Source of the DNA: Mesocentrotus franciscanus
Taxonomy: Eukaryota > Echinodermata > Echinoidea > Camarodonta > Strongylocentrotidae
NCBI GenBank assembly: GCA_037976565.1
Contig: CP137680.1
Span: 14,157,233 to 14,221,232, forward strand
DNA: 64,000 nucleotides
Direction: 5' to 3'
In this document: one piece after another, positions 1-9,170 of the stretch
Layout of the letters: each line of letters starts with the position of its first letter
Numbering within the stretch: the stretch's first letter is position 1
The notes under the pieces: model-generated
What the model was told of the DNA's origin: nothing
What the model saw: the letters and a program-made list of their open reading frames with translations, nothing else
Database searches by the model: none
Program-made: the position numbers and the translations under genes

Positions 1-814
1 TAATTTTGCGTGTTATATCTATGGGAGAAGAATGTCAATCGTTTGAGTACAACCCTATGGGAAATCTGGTTCCTTGTCGTGTATTAAACCTAATATAGGG
101 TTTATCTCCCAACTCTGCTACAATATCAAATCACCTTGCTAGTCTCCTTCCCAGACGTTTTACTTTTTCCAGTTATTCAGCCCAGGTATATGCATGTTTA
201 CGTCTCTCCCGTGGACATAGAATTGTTTACTTGTCTATACTTCTCTCTTTCTCTATATTAAATTCTATTTATGCTGGATATTGAATGCATCGTTCTCCAT
301 TGTATCTCTCTCTCTTCTCCTCTCTCTTGCTCTGTTTCCCTTCTCCTCTCTTATTTTGCCCCTCTCCTTCTCTTGCTCTGTCTCTGCATATATATCTCTC
401 TCTACTCTTTTACCCTCTCCTCTCTCTCTGCCTCCCTCTACCTCGACCTCTTGCCTTGCCTCCCTCTTATTCTCTTGCTCTGTCTCCCTCTGCCTCTGCC
501 CTTCTCTTTTTCTTCTCTCTCACCCTCTACCTCTCCCGCCTGCTCTGGTTCTCGTTCTCCTTCTATTATGTCTTGTAATGTTCCTTAATTTTCTATAGCT
601 CTGCCCTTTGCCCTTTGGCCTTGGAACTCAAAATACGAATTTGCATATTATGACGTCAGCATATTTATGGAAAATTGATTGTATCTCTGTAAATATGGAT
701 CGATTTTCTTCCAAATTTTGATATGTTGTAGCTAAGACAATTTTCTACAAGATCAGTTATTCAGATTACATAACAGACCACCTAATTCGTCCTCATGACG
801 AATTACATTTCTAG
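1..814 (+). mobile_element. Helitron-like unit 1 (3' part only)
   Basis: This is the 3' portion of a ~2.2-kb repeat whose full copies follow at 880-3070 and 3071-5245. It holds a pyrimidine-rich stretch (296-560), then the block around TGACGTCA at 650. It ends with ACAGACCACCT, a hairpin with arms AATTCGTC and GACGAATT (about 791-811), and CTAG at 811-814 followed by TT. A 3' hairpin then CTAG next to a T is the known Helitron/Helentron 3' signature. No Rep/helicase coding is seen, so it would be non-autonomous. The 5' end lies outside the window. Confidence 0.6.
296..560 (+). repeat. Pyrimidine (CT-rich) tract
   Basis: Almost uninterrupted C/T sequence made of CTCTCT, TCTCC and CCCTCT words. 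It recurs at about 2571-2815 and 4739-4990, and as purine sequence at 15355-15645, always at the same place in the repeat unit. Such mirror-prone homopyrimidine DNA can adopt triplex structure (general knowledge). The reading frames across it are open in all three frames only because C/T triplets lack stop codons. Confidence 0.85.
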
Positions 815-890
815 TTAGGTGGTCTGTCGGTATCGACAGATCACCTATTGTTTTCGTCAGAATTTTCTTTCTTCTTTATTTATTTATTTA
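815..890 (+). repeat. Junction palindrome and (TTTA)n run
   Basis: Immediately after the CTAG end of unit 1 lies an imperfect palindrome AGGTGGTCTGTCG...CGACAGATCACCT (816-845). A TTTATTTATT microsatellite then leads into unit 2. The same palindrome occurs at about 19022-19052. AGGTGGTCTGT is the inverse of the ACAGACCACCT found just before every 3' hairpin, so this looks like a terminal or subterminal inverted repeat of the same family. Confidence 0.5.
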
Positions 891-1008
891 TTTATTTTTA
901 TTTATTTCCGCCCCTTTTTGTGAGGATAACTCAAGATCGGTTCAGTCAATTTCTTTCAATTTTGGCACAGTCATAGGTCATAGTCATGAGACGTGACAGT
1001 AACATTTT

Positions 1009-1055
1009 CAAGGTCATCAAGTCTTCATGACGTCATCCAGGCGCCATTTTGTGTT
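1009..1055 (+). promoter_or_regulatory. Conserved CRE/YY1-like module in unit 2
   Basis: AAGGTCATCAAGTC, then TGACGTCA, then GGCGCCATTTTGTG within about 45 bases. TGACGTCA is the canonical CREB/ATF palindrome, and AAAATGGCGC (reverse strand) matches the YY1 consensus. The block is retained in all units with a 5' half, although flanking sequence differs between subfamilies. Binding is inferred from motif match only. Confidence 0.4.
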
Positions 1056-1164
1056 TTTTTGGTACTTTCAACTCATGATCATATCTTCATAACGGAAAGT
1101 CATTTTTCATTCATATTTATCATGATCAAGGTCAATATCCGTCCGGTCAATTTCAGGTCAAAAA

Positions 1165-1315
1165 ACGCGCGCGCATGCGTACGTCCGCGCGTCAGCGCGC
1201 GCGCAAAATTTCAAAATGCTCCAAATCGTCTCAAATTCATTTTGGATACGTTTCAGGCCATTTTAAGCATTTTGCAAAACGCGCACGCGCGCATGCGCGC
1301 GTTTTCGCGCGTTTT
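1165..1315. repeat. Paired alternating CG islands (Z-DNA-prone)
   Basis: Two GC islands made of alternating purine-pyrimidine steps (GCGCGCATGCGTACG and ACGCGCACGCGCGCATGC types) sit ~110 bp apart in otherwise AT-rich DNA. Between them AAAATGCT and AGCATTTT form an inverted pair, so the two islands can also face each other in a hairpin. Equivalent pairs recur near 3345/3461, 5526/5625, 8238/8336, 9456/9551, 12157/12275, 16890/16994, 18498/18592 and 19551/19665. Confidence 0.6.
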
Positions 1316-2093
1316 GGCATTTTGCAACATAGAATCGCCAAATTTTTCTGTCATCATATTTGGCATATTTTTCCAAGCATTTTGATACCTTGTTCACCTT
1401 TTTCTGACCAGTAATAACGCAATGAGCGTCCGTCAAAGTATAACAGCACCCGCGGACCGCGCTATCTCTATCCACAATACATGGGCAAAACATGCCTATA
1501 CAAAATTCATTGTAACTCTTCAGAATGGATGGGAACTCCAAATTTTTTTCATATTTGGATAGATTATGAGTCGGAGATATGATTTCATGTCTCATTTGAC
1601 CCTCAATTAACTCATGACGTCATCATAATGGCCTCCGAACTCAAAATTTCAATTTGCATATTATGACGTCAGCATATTTTTGGAAAATTGATTGTATCTC
1701 TGTAAATATTGATCGATTTTCTTCCAAATTTTGATATGTTCTAGCTGAGACAATTCTCTACAAATGCAGTCATCACGATTTTTCATTTTGACAAAGGCAT
1801 CATGGCGTATTTTTGCGATTAAAGGAGGCATGTCAATTTTTCACATTTTGCGTGTATTCTCTATGGGACATGACTTTTCTCAAAACTGGATTCTACATTC
1901 CGTCTTTCGCGAGCAATATCTCCGTCGTTTTAGTTTTGTTTTTGCTGAGCTTTGAGTATGTTGTAGCTGAGACAATAAGCTATCACAAGTGTGCCCTTTA
2001 TTTTTCGATCAGATGCCGGGATCATGCTCATATTTCACTTGCAAAGTGAGATTTGAGAATTCCATTTTCCGTTCACGTGTAATGTCTATGTGG

Positions 2094-2164
2094 ATTATTT
2101 TGGTATAGTGGTCATAGCACTTGCCTCCCATTCCGGCGACCCAAGTTCGATTCCTGGTGGGTCA
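2094..2164 (+). repeat. tRNA-Gly(CCC)-like SINE-type head with T-run terminator
   Basis: TGGTATAGTGG matches the pol III A box and AGTTCGATTCC the B box. CCTCCCA aligns with the tRNA-Gly CCC anticodon loop, and the segment is tRNA length. It is followed at once by ~17 T residues, a pol III terminator. The acceptor ends do not pair (ATTATTT versus TGGGTCA) and the anticodon stem has two mismatches, so this is a tRNA-derived relic or SINE head, not a working tRNA. Identical copies lie at 4271-4341, 13087-13157 and 16034-16104 (minus). Confidence 0.7.
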
Positions 2165-3070
2165 TTTTTTTTTTTTTTTTTGCCGTCGTTTTAAATTTGA
2201 TTTTATGATCTTCTTCGACTATTATAACATATTATCATATACAATCACAAACAATGTAATAAAATGCCTAATTTTGCGTGTTATATCTATGGGAGAAGAA
2301 TGTCAATCGTTTGAGTACAACCCTATGGGAAATCTGGTATTAAACCTAATATAGGGTTTATCTCCCAACTCTGCTACAATATCAAATCACCTTGCTAGTC
2401 TCCTTCCCAGACGTTTTTACTTTTTCCAGTTATTCAGCCCAAGGTATATGCATGTTTACGTCTCTCCCGTGGACATAGAATTGTTTACTTGTCTATACTT
2501 CTCTCTTTCTCTATATTAAATTCTATTTATGCTGGATATATTGAATGCATCGTTCTCCATTGCATCTCTCTCTTTCTCCTCTCTCTTGCTCTGTTTCCCT
2601 TCTCCTCTCTTATTTTGCCCCTCTCCTTCTCTTGCTCTGTCTCTGCATATATATCTCTCTCTACTCTTTTACCCTCTCCCTCTCTCTCTGCCTCCCTCTA
2701 CCTCGACCTCTTGCCTTGCCTCCCTCTTATTCTCTTGCTCTGTCTCCCTCTGCCTCTGCCCTTCTCTTTTCTTCTCTCTCACCCTCTACCTCTCCCGCCT
2801 CTGGTTCTCGTTCTCCTTCTATTATGTCTTGTAATGTTCCTTAATTTTCTATAGCTCTGCCCTTTGCCCTTTGGCCTTGGAACTCAAAATACGAATTTGC
2901 ATATTATGACGTCAGCATATTTATGGAAAATTGATTGTATCTCTGTAAATATGGATCGATTTTCTTCCAAATTTTGATATGTTGTAGCTAAGACAATTTT
3001 CTACAAGATCAGTTATTCAGATTACATAACAGACCACCTAATTCGTCCTCATGACGAATTACATTTCTAG

Positions 3071-5245
3071 TTTTTATTTATTTCCGCCCTTTTTGTGTAG
3101 AGGATAACTCAAGATCGGTTCGGTCAATTTCTTTCAATTTTGGCACAGTCATAGGTCATAGTCATGAGACGTGACAGTAACATTTTCAAGGTCATCAAGT
3201 CTTCATGACGTCATCCAGGCGCCATTTTGTGTTTTTTTTTGGTACTTTCAACTCATGATCATATCTTCATAACGGAAAGTCATTTTTCATTCATATTTAT
3301 CATGATCAAGGTCAATATCCGTCCGGTCAATTTCAGGTCAAAAACGCGCGCGCATGCGTACGTCCGCGCGTCAGCGCGCGCGCAAAATTTCAAAATGCTC
3401 CAAATCGTCTCAAATTCATTTTGGATACGTTTCAGGCCATTTTAAGCATTTTGCAAAAACGCGCACGCGCATGCGCGCGCGTTTTCGCGCGTTTTGGCAT
3501 TTTGCAACATAGAATCGCCAAATTTTTCTGTCATCATATTTGGCATATTTTTCCAAGCATTTTGATACCTTGTTTACTTTTTCTGACCAGTAATAACGCA
3601 ATGAGCGTCCGTCAAAGTATAACAGCACCCGCGGCGCTATCTCTATCCACAATACATGGGCAAAAACATGCCTATACAAAATTCATTGTAACTCTTCAGA
3701 ATGGATGGGAACTCCCAATTTTTTTCATATTTGGATAGATTATGAGTCGGAGATATGATTTCATGTCTCATTTGACCCTCAATTAACTCATGACGTCATC
3801 ATAATGGCCTCCGAACTCAAAATTTCAATTTGCATATTATGACGTCAGCATATTTTGGAAAATTGATTGTATCTCTGTAAATATTGATCGATTTTCTTCC
3901 AAATTTTAATATGTTCTAGCTGAGACAATTCTCTACAAATGCAGTCATCACGATTTTTCATTTTGACAAAGGCATCATGGCGTATTTTTGCGATTAAAGG
4001 AGGCATGTCAATTTTTCACATTTTGCGTGTATTCTCTATGGGACATGACTTTTTCTCAAAACTGGATTCTACATTCCCGTCTTTCGCGAGCAATATCTCC
4101 GTCGTTTTAGTTTTGTTTTTGCTGAGCTTTGAGTATGTTGTAGCTGAGACAATAAGCTATCACAAGTGTGCCCTTTATTTTTCGATCAGATGCCGGGATC
4201 ATGCTCATATTTCACTTGCAAAGTGGGATTTGAGAATTCCATTTTCCGTTCACGTGTAATGTCTATGTGGATTATTTTGGTATAGTGGTCATAGCACTTG
4301 CCTCCCATTCCGGCGACCCAAGTTCGATTCCTGGTGGGTCATTTTTTTTTTTTTTTTTGCCGTCGTTTTAAATTTGATTTTATGATCTTCTTCGACTATT
4401 ATAACATATTATCATATACAATCACAAACAATGTAATAAAATGCCTAATTTTGCGTGTTATATCTATGGGAGAAGAATGTCAATCGTTTGAGTACAACCC
4501 TATGGGAAATCTGGTATTAAACCTAATATAGGGTTTATCTCCCAACTCTGCTACAATATCAAATCACCTTGCTAGTCTCCTTCCCAGACGTTTTTACTTT
4601 TCCAGTTATTCAGCCCAAGGTATATGCATGTTTACGTCTCTCCCGTGGACATAGAATTGTTTACTTGTCTATACTTCTCTCTTTCTCTATATTAAATTCT
4701 ATTTATGCTGGATATATTGAATGCATCGTTCTCCATTGCATCTCTCTCTTTCTCCTCTCTCTTGCTCTGTTTCCCTTCTCCTCTCTTATTTTGCCCCTCT
4801 CCTTCTCTTGCTCTGTCTCTGCATATATATCTCTCTACTCTTTTACCCTCTCCCTCTCTCTCTGCCTCCCTCTACCTCGACCTCTTGCCTTGCCTCCCTC
4901 TTATTCTCTTGCTCTGTCTCCCTCTGCCTCTGCCCTTCTCTTTTTCTTCTCTCTCACCCTCTACCTCTCCCGCCTCTGGTTCTCGTTCTCCTTCTATTAT
5001 GTCTTGTAATGTTCCTTAATTTTCTATAGCTCTGCCCTTTGCCCTTTGGCCTTGGAACTCAAAATACGAATTTGCATATTATGACGTCAGCATATTTATG
5101 GAAAATTGATTGTATCTCTGTAAATATGGATCGATTTTCTTCCAAATTTTGATATGTTGTAGCTAAGACAATTTTCTACAAGATCAGTTATTCAGATTAC
5201 ATAACAGACCACCTAATTCGTCCTCATGACGAATTACATTTCTAG
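3071..5245 (+). mobile_element. Helitron-like unit 3 (complete, 2175 bp)
   Basis: Head-to-tail copy of unit 2, differing mainly by small indels in the CT tract and CG islands. It starts right after the CTAG of unit 2 and ends with the same hairpin and CTAG (5242-5245). It contains the conserved CRE/GCGCCATTTTG module (about 3188-3231), CG islands (3345-3383 and 3461-3500), the tRNA-like segment (4271-4341) and the pyrimidine tract (4739-4990). Non-coding. Confidence 0.65.
4271..4341 (+). repeat. tRNA-Gly-like head in unit 3
   Basis: Same sequence as 2094-2164: A box TGGTATAGTGG, B box AGTTCGATTCC, followed by an uninterrupted T run. Its position inside the unit is unchanged, so it was part of the element before tandem duplication. 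Confidence 0.7.
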
Positions 5246-5365
5246 TTTATTTTTATTTTCCCACCACTTTATTGTGAGCGTGTTTGCTCAAATTCGGCTC
5301 CATCAATTTTCATCAAATTTTGTCAGTCATTAGGCTTATCAAATTCAAGTGCTACCATTTTTTCA

Positions 5366-5408
5366 AGGTCATCAGGTCATCGTGACGTCATCCAGGCGCC
5401 ATTTTGTG
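5366..5408 (+). promoter_or_regulatory. DR2-CRE-YY1-like module in unit 4
   Basis: AGGTCATCAGGTCA (two half-sites spaced by 2, a nuclear-receptor DR2 arrangement) is followed 3 bases later by TGACGTCA and then GGCGCCATTTTG. Copies with identical spacing are at 8076-8118 and 9292-9334. A second cluster of AGGTCA-type half-sites follows at 5482-5525. Function is inferred from motifs only. Confidence 0.4.
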
Positions 5409-6049
5409 AAATCACATTATCAATCATATCTTCATGATGCGTCATCAAAGATTATTTATATTCATATCACATATACTTTAGGTCAAGGGTCAACAGGTCA
5501 TGTCATCAAAGGTCACATAGGTCATGACGCGCGCGTACGCGCGTCAAATTTTAAAATGCTCAAAATCACTTAACTATTAAACGAGAGTACGAATCAGGTC
5601 ATTTTAAGCATTTCAAAATTTCCGTCCGCGCGCGCGCGCGCGTTATGCGCGCGCAGCACGTACACATCGTAAACGCCGTTTTTTCGCATGGTTTGTATTC
5701 CTGACACTATTTTTGACAATTTTCAACTATTTCCAGTCATTCTCGACCTTCTATAATGCACCGCGTGCGTCAAACTTTTAAATTCGTGCGCGCGTCAATG
5801 GGCAATATAATGTAAAAAGTGGTAAAAACATGTCTATATAAAATCCGCCATAGCTCGTCAGAATGCCTGAATTCCTCTCAATTTTTTTCATATTTGGATA
5901 GAGTATGAATTGGAGATATGATTTCATGTCTCATTTTGCCAGTACAAATATCGTGACGTCATCATAAAGGCCTTGGAACTCAAAATACGAATTTGCATAT
6001 TATGACGTCCGCATATTTATGGAAAATTGATTGTATCTCTGTAAATATT

Positions 6050-7075
6050 GATTGTTTTTCTTCCAAATTTAGATATGTTGTAGCTAAGACAATTCTCTAC
6101 AAGATAAGTTACCCTCACTTTTCGTTTTGATGACGTCATCATAGTGAAAATTTCAATTAAAGGCGACATGTCAGAATTTTCTTAACGTGCGTGTTGTGTA
6201 TATGAAAGTGAATTTCGTTCACATCATATGAATCTACATAACATTAATCTTTGAGCACCATCTAGCTTATTTGTGATTTTTTTTCTTCCAAATTTTGAAA
6301 TGTTGTAGGTAAGACAATTCTCTACAAGATAAGTCACCCTCACTTTTCGTTTAGATGACGTCATCATAGTGAAAATTTCAATTAAAGGCGACATGTCAGA
6401 ATTTTCTTAATTTGCGTGTTATGTCTATGAAAGTGAATTTCGTTCACATCATATGAATCTACATAACATTAATCTTTGAGCACCATCTAGCTTATTTGTG
6501 CTTTTTTCTTCCAAATTTTGATATGTTGTAGGTAAGACAATTCTCTACAAGATAAGTCACCCTCACCTTTCGTTTAGATGACGTCATCATAGTAAAAATT
6601 TCAATTAAAGGCGACATGTCAGAATTTTCTTAATTTGCGTGTTATGTCTATGAAAGTGAATTTCGTTCACATCATATGAATCTACATAACATTAATCTTG
6701 GAGCACTATCTAGCTTATTTGTGCTCTTTTTCTCCCAAATTTTGATATGTTGTAGCTAAGACAATTCTCTACAAGATAAGTCACCCTCACTTTTCGTTTT
6801 GATGACGTCATCATAGTGAAAATTTCAATTAAAGGCGACATGTCAGAATTTTCTTAATTTGCGTGTTATGTCTATGAAAGTGAATTTCGTTCACATGCAT
6901 CATATGAATCTACATAACATAAATCTTTGAGCACCATCTAGCTTCTTTGAGCTTTTTTCTCCCAAATTTTGATATGTTCTAGCTAAGACAATTCTCTACA
7001 AGATAAGTCACCCTCACTTTTCGTTTTGATGACGTCATCATAGTGAAAATTTCAATTAAAGGTCACATTATGTTA
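6050..7075 (+). repeat. Five ~225-bp tandem repeats with one CRE each
   Basis: TGACGTCA recurs at 6131, 6356, 6579, 6803 and 7030, a spacing of 223-227 bases. Each copy contains a GATATGTTGTAG-like block, ACAATTCTCTACAAGATAAG, the CRE palindrome, AATTAAAGGCGACATGTC and TTCGTTCACATC. Copies differ by a few percent. A 225-bp period is somewhat longer than a nucleosome repeat. Confidence 0.85.
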
Positions 7076-7951
7076 TGTTATGTCTACGGAAGTCGAATTT
7101 CGTTCACATAATGAATCTATATGACATTGTTCTGTGAGTAGTATCTCGCTTATTTTTGCTCTATTCTCCCCCAATTTAAGTATGTTATAGCTGATACTAT
7201 GAGCTATCGGAAGTGCGCCTTCCGTTTTTGATCAGATGTTGGAATCATGTAGAAATTTTAAATTGAAAGTTGAAATAGCGAATATGCCAAGGCCGTTTGT
7301 CAGCTTTGCATCGCTCTCTCTCTTCTATTTCACCCTCTCTCTGTCTCCCTCTCCCTCTCTTGTTCTGCCTCCCTCTTCTTCTGCTCTGATGTCTCCCTAG
7401 CTGTCTCTGCCTCTCTCTTTCTCTACTCTCTCACCCTCTCCTTTTCCCGCCTTTGGCTCCTGCTCTCCCTCTTTTATGTCTTATAGGATGTTCCTTAATT
7501 TCCTCTAGCTCTTTGCTGCCCTTTGTATTCTTATTTCACCCCTACCATGTTTCCTTGTACTTTCCTCTCTCCTTCCAAGTGTATGCATTCTGATTCCTCT
7601 TTCATCCCTCGGTCCAGCTCATGTATTTTTACATGACTATAACCGTCTCCCTCTCTCCTTCTCTATCTCTATATTTTCATAAATTTCATTATGATCATGA
7701 TCTTGATCATAATCATTTCTCAATATTTTGTTCATCAGTTTAGTTCATTACTTCAGTTTAGCTCATCAATTCAGTTCATTTCACATCAGTTCAATCTATC
7801 AGTTCATCAGTACTTCATTCATCAATTCATATCTTAATACATCATTTTACATTAACATCATTATATTGGATCATTGAATTGAAGATGAGCATGATCATAA
7901 GAATTGTAGACAGACCACCTAATTCGTCCTCATGACGAATTAAATTTCTAG

Positions 7952-9170
7952 TTATTATTTATTTTTATTTCTTCCGTTTTTGTTTATCGGTTAACTCAAG
8001 ATCGGTTGTGTCAATTTCTTTCAATTTTGGCACAGTCATAGGTCATTGTCATGAGACGTGACAGGAACATTTTCAAGGTCATCAGGTCATCGTGACGTCA
8101 TCCAGGCGCCATTTTGTGAAATCACGTTATCAATCATATCTTCATGATCCATAATCAAAGGTCATTCATATTCATATCACATATACTTCAGGTCAAGGGT
8201 CAACAAGTCATGTCATCAAAGGTCACATAAAGGTCATGACGCGCACGTACGCGTGCGTCAAAATTTAAAATGCTCAAAATCACTTAACTATTGAGAGTAC
8301 GTTTCAGGCCATTTTAAGCATTTCAAAATTTTCCGTCCGTAAGTGTCCGCGCGCGTTTGCGCGCTCATGCGCGGAAAATCAAATTCAAAATTTTTACATG
8401 ATTTATATTGCTCTTACCAATGACAATTTACATTTTTCAGTCATTCTTGACCTTAATAACGCAATGAGCGCGTCAAAGTTCAAAATCCGCGCGTGCTGCT
8501 ATGGGCAATATAATGCAAATTGGGCAAAAACATGCCTATAAAAATCATTGTAACTCTTCAGAATGGATGGATACACCCAATTTTTTTCATATTTGGATAG
8601 ATTATGAGTCGGAGATATGATTTCATGTCTCATTTGACCCTCAATTAACTCATGACGTCATCATAATGGCCTCCGAACTCAAAATTTCAATTTGCATATT
8701 ATGACGTCAGCATATTTTTGGAAAATTGATTGTATCTCTGTAAATATTGATCGATTTTCTTCCAAATTTTGATATGTTCTAGCTGAGACAATTCTCTACA
8801 AATGCAGTCACCACGATTTTTCATTTTGACAAAGGCATCATGGCGTATTTTTGCGATTAAAGGAGGCATGTCAATTTTTCACATTTTGCGTGTATTCTCT
8901 ATGGGACATGACTTTTTCTCAAAACTGGATTCTACATTCCGTCTTTCGCGAGCAATATCTCCGTCGTTTTAGTTTTGTTTTCGCTGAGCTTTGAGTATGT
9001 TGTAGCTGAGACAATAAGCTATCACAAGTGTGCCCTTTATTTTTCGATCAGATGCCGGGATCATGCTCATATTTCACTTGCAAAGTGGGATTTGAGAATT
9101 CCATTTTCCGTTCACGTGTAATGCTATGGGAAATGTTTTGGGAAATGTTTTTATATCGGTAACGCACTTG
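7952..9170 (+). mobile_element. Helitron-like unit 5 (3'-truncated)
   Basis: Begins after the CTAG of unit 4 and follows the unit 2 plan: DR2-CRE module 8076-8118, AGGTCA cluster 8190-8240, CG islands 8238 and 8336, TGACGTCA at 8653 and 8701. It stops near 9170 where unit 6 begins, without a tRNA-like head, CT tract, hairpin or CTAG. At 9150-9170 a TATATCGGTAACGCACTTG stub sits where the tRNA-like head should start. Unit 6 therefore inserted into it or recombined with it. Confidence 0.6.

Larger units (their letters stand above)
880..3070 (+). mobile_element. Helitron-like unit 2 (complete, ~2.2 kb)
   Basis: The first full copy. Order: T/A-rich lead, TTTCCGCCCC start block, the CRE/GCGCCATTTTG module (1009-1055), and two alternating CG islands (about 1165-1205 and 1280-1315) bracketing an inverted AAAATGCT/AGCATTTT pair. 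Next come TGACGTCA sites at about 1616 and 1662, a tRNA-Gly-like segment with a T run (2094-2180), the pyrimidine tract, then ACAGACCACCT, the hairpin and CTAG (3067-3070). It is followed directly by unit 3. It has no plausible protein. The tandem copy (unit 3) is nearly identical, which indicates recent duplication or rolling-circle concatemer insertion. Confidence 0.65.
5246..7951 (+). mobile_element. Helitron-like unit 4 (long subfamily, 2.7 kb)
   Basis: Starts after the CTAG of unit 3 with TTTATTTTTATTTTCCCACC and ends with ACAGACCACCT, the AATTCGTC/GACGAATT hairpin and CTAG (7948-7951). It differs from units 2 and 3 by an array of five ~225-bp tandem repeats, a different CT-rich 3' part (7310-7470) and dense AGGTCA half-sites (5482-5525). 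A second copy, unit 6, lies ~3.92 kb downstream and is nearly identical. Hairpin-CTAG end plus central tandem repeats matches the plan described for pearl/Tsp/DINE-1-type elements (family knowledge). Confidence 0.65.

Noticed and set aside
271..598. Overlapping ORFs of ~100 codons in three frames (also at 2489-2854, 4569-5029, 15211-15798)
   Set aside because: They lie in pyrimidine tracts where C/T triplets cannot form stops; the Leu/Ser/Pro peptides are compositional and the tracts are parts of mobile elements.
2094..2164. Functional tRNA-Gly gene
   Set aside because: The acceptor ends do not pair and the anticodon stem has mismatches; identical copies move with the repeat unit.
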